In this document: piece after piece, positions 62,138 to 64,000 of the stretch
Position numbering within the stretch: position 1 is the stretch's first letter
Layout: each line of letters begins with the position of its first letter
NCBI RefSeq assembly: GCF_000004075.3
Contig: NC_026660.2
Coordinates: forward strand, 28,461,498 to 28,525,497
Reading direction: 5' to 3'
DNA from: Cucumis sativus
Taxonomy: Eukaryota > Streptophyta > Magnoliopsida > Cucurbitales > Cucurbitaceae
DNA length: 64,000 bases
Notes under the pieces: generated by a model
What the model was told of the DNA's origin: nothing
Databases searched by the model: none
Seen by the model: only the letters and a program-made list of their open reading frames with translations
Program-made: the position numbers and the translations under genes

Positions 62138-64000
62138 GTTTAACTCCGAGCTGTAGTTTTGATTCAAATTTTATTTCATGAGGAAGCTTTTCTGCTCGTG
62201 TGATGGCATTTTTTTATGTGGGAAGAACAGTTATTATATCTTCAACCTGAGGAGACACCGGCGATTATGTATTGTCTCGTAATCATAGATAACCATGGAG
62301 ATGGTAACTTCAGCTTAATTAGCATTTACTCAGTGGTGTGTAAGGCGTTGATTAAAATTGCCGAAGTTTTTGTGGAATAATATCAGTTCCTGTTAGTTTG
62401 ATGGGAACTCACATTCTGATGACCGTTACGAAATTTTGAAAGATAAGGTTGTTGTCCATTGATGAATAACCAAAAGTTAAAATGTACTGAATAATCCAAC
62501 TACTACTGCACACCAATTGAAATTATGATAATCGTCAAACATTTTGAATGAAATGATTTGATTGATGAAATTTGGTGTTAAGCTTTCAAATATAGCAAAA
62601 GATTGTAACTATGTAGAAATATGGCGAAACCTAACCAATTTTCTTTAGTAATTAACTTCTGTACCACCTGAAATGTTATTTTAGTACATAAATTTGAAAT
62701 GTTGAAATGGTTCTAAGCTACATACTGCAGAAGGCAGAGGAGATTTCTTTGAAACGTTGAAATGATACCTAATCTACACAACTTTTTTGGTCACTGTGAG
62801 GATTGATTCTGATAAAAAAGGTAAAAAGAAAGCATTGAACCAAGAGATTGGACCAAACTGCCTGAACACAACCCTTAAACTTGAAAACCCCCAGTTTCTG
62901 ATTTGAATCAGAAGTAATAGGGAACTGTTTTCATTAGCATCTTAATATTTTTGAACTTATGATTTGAATTGAGACTCTCTAAAGTCTAAAGTCTGTCCAT
63001 TTCCATTGATTCAGTCTGTGCTCATAAAGGGTCCACATCCATCCCTTTAGCTTAGCTACTGCTGCAAAAGGGTTTAAATCCAAAAGCACAGATTTTTCTT
63101 TTAGCCTTTTCTGCCTTTTCTTTTCTTTTCCTTTTATAAACCCAAAAAGCTAACCAAAAGAGATAGGGAAGAAAAAAAGAACTTAAACAAATGTTTGGTA
63201 TTTGCTTTTGCCATGTTTCCAGTTTGTAACTACTCTTTACTTTTAAGCAAACCCCAAAAGTAAAAGCACTTTATTGCATATATTATTTTCCTCTTCACAT
63301 TGTATTAGTCGCTGTACGGCTTGTTTTTCTCTCTTTTCAGGCTGTGTAAAATCCAAAAACATATCTGAATCACATGTTTTTGTTCATTTCACAATTTTAA
63401 TCTTTCCACTTAATGAGAATTTAATCGAGTGTTTCACTCCCATTTTGGCATCATGTAACCATTCCTTTAATTACACAGCAACTCCCCAGATTCATCATTG
63501 ACCCATTCAACAGAAGAAACCCATTTCTACAAACAAAATATTATGAAAATAGGTAAGTTTCATTCGACCCAATTGATACCACTTTTGTTTCGAGAAATTT
63601 GAGGACCCCTACATGTCCAAAAAACGAACAAGAGAAGAAAAGAATGGAGAAACAATAATTGAAAATGGACCCGAATATAGAAATTGCAGAGACGAAATTG
63701 TAGTTAATCATTGAGCAATAAAAGAAGTCATGTAGGGAAGAAATGGAATATGCAAATTAAAATAAGTAGAAACTCTAAAGTTAGAGACTTCATATGACAT
63801 AATTTTCTAAATCTTAAAGTTAAAATAGTAAATAATAAAAATACAAATACAACTCATTTTGAAAGAGTAATATGAAACTTATGACATTTCAATAGAAAAG
63901 AGGAGGTTTAAATTTGGAATATTGAAAAGGTCAGAGAGCATAATGATGAAGGAAGAAGAAGAAGAAGAGGAAGAAGAAGAAGAAGAGGAAGAAGATTGAG
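62138..64000. other. Intergenic downstream of PFP beta
   Basis: 3' flank of the PFP beta gene, then A/T-rich DNA. A frame at 63274-63501 has no family features. The window ends in a purine repeat (63949-63996). Confidence 0.4.
63949..63996 (+). repeat. (GAA/GAG)n purine repeat at the window edge
   Basis: Forty-eight bases of GAA and GAG triplets. An ATG at 63942 reads through them as a run of Glu and stops at TGA, so as seen it encodes only an 18-codon acidic frame. It may be the leader of a gene beyond the window, but this cannot be judged. Confidence 0.85.

Overview
This is a plant nuclear window: A/T-rich, with intron-split genes using GT..AG boundaries, long intergenic stretches and many microsatellites. 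The spliced product at 51163-52896 matches, as I remember it, the cucumber chromoplast carotenoid-associated protein CHRC, so the source is probably Cucumis sativus or a very close cucurbit. No search could be run.

Layout. 1-250 looks like the 5' leader of a minus-strand gene running off the left edge. 1140-7900 is a tandem segmental duplication (two units of about 3.2-3.5 kb). Each unit carries two RALF-like peptide loci; only one (4997-5236) is intact and three are broken. 8036-10589 is a six-exon SOBER1/TIPSY1-type serine hydrolase. 11872-12483 is a conserved plant protein of unknown function. 17550-18924 (minus) is an HT1-type Raf-like protein kinase. 25568-28596 is a SHOU4-like two-helix membrane protein. 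31653-32807 (minus) is an ACC oxidase. A gene-poor 13 kb follows, then a single-exon RING finger protein at 45843-46574 (minus). The right-hand block is CHRC/fibrillin (51163-52896), an OVATE family protein (54329-54856, minus) and the beta subunit of PPi-dependent phosphofructokinase (57082-62137, 16 exons, all junctions in frame).

The genes do not form a pathway or operon. They are separately transcribed housekeeping, signalling and plastid genes: CO2-responsive stomatal kinase, ethylene synthesis, plastoglobule/carotenoid storage, glycolytic PPi metabolism, cellulose synthase trafficking, and transcriptional repression. What links them is conserved gene order. From memory, Arabidopsis keeps overlapping subsets of this set at four places (At1g62370-62422, At1g12000-12010, At4g04020-04040, At4g22240-22305), which suggests one ancestral block later thinned out in Arabidopsis.

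The least ordinary region is the RALF-like cluster at the left, with an unusually acidic and short intact member. Other structural points are two G-quadruplex-prone tracts, a small inverted-repeat element, an intronic direct repeat and some unassigned possible exons. I saw no rRNA, tRNA, known miRNA precursor, CRISPR, virus or intact transposon.
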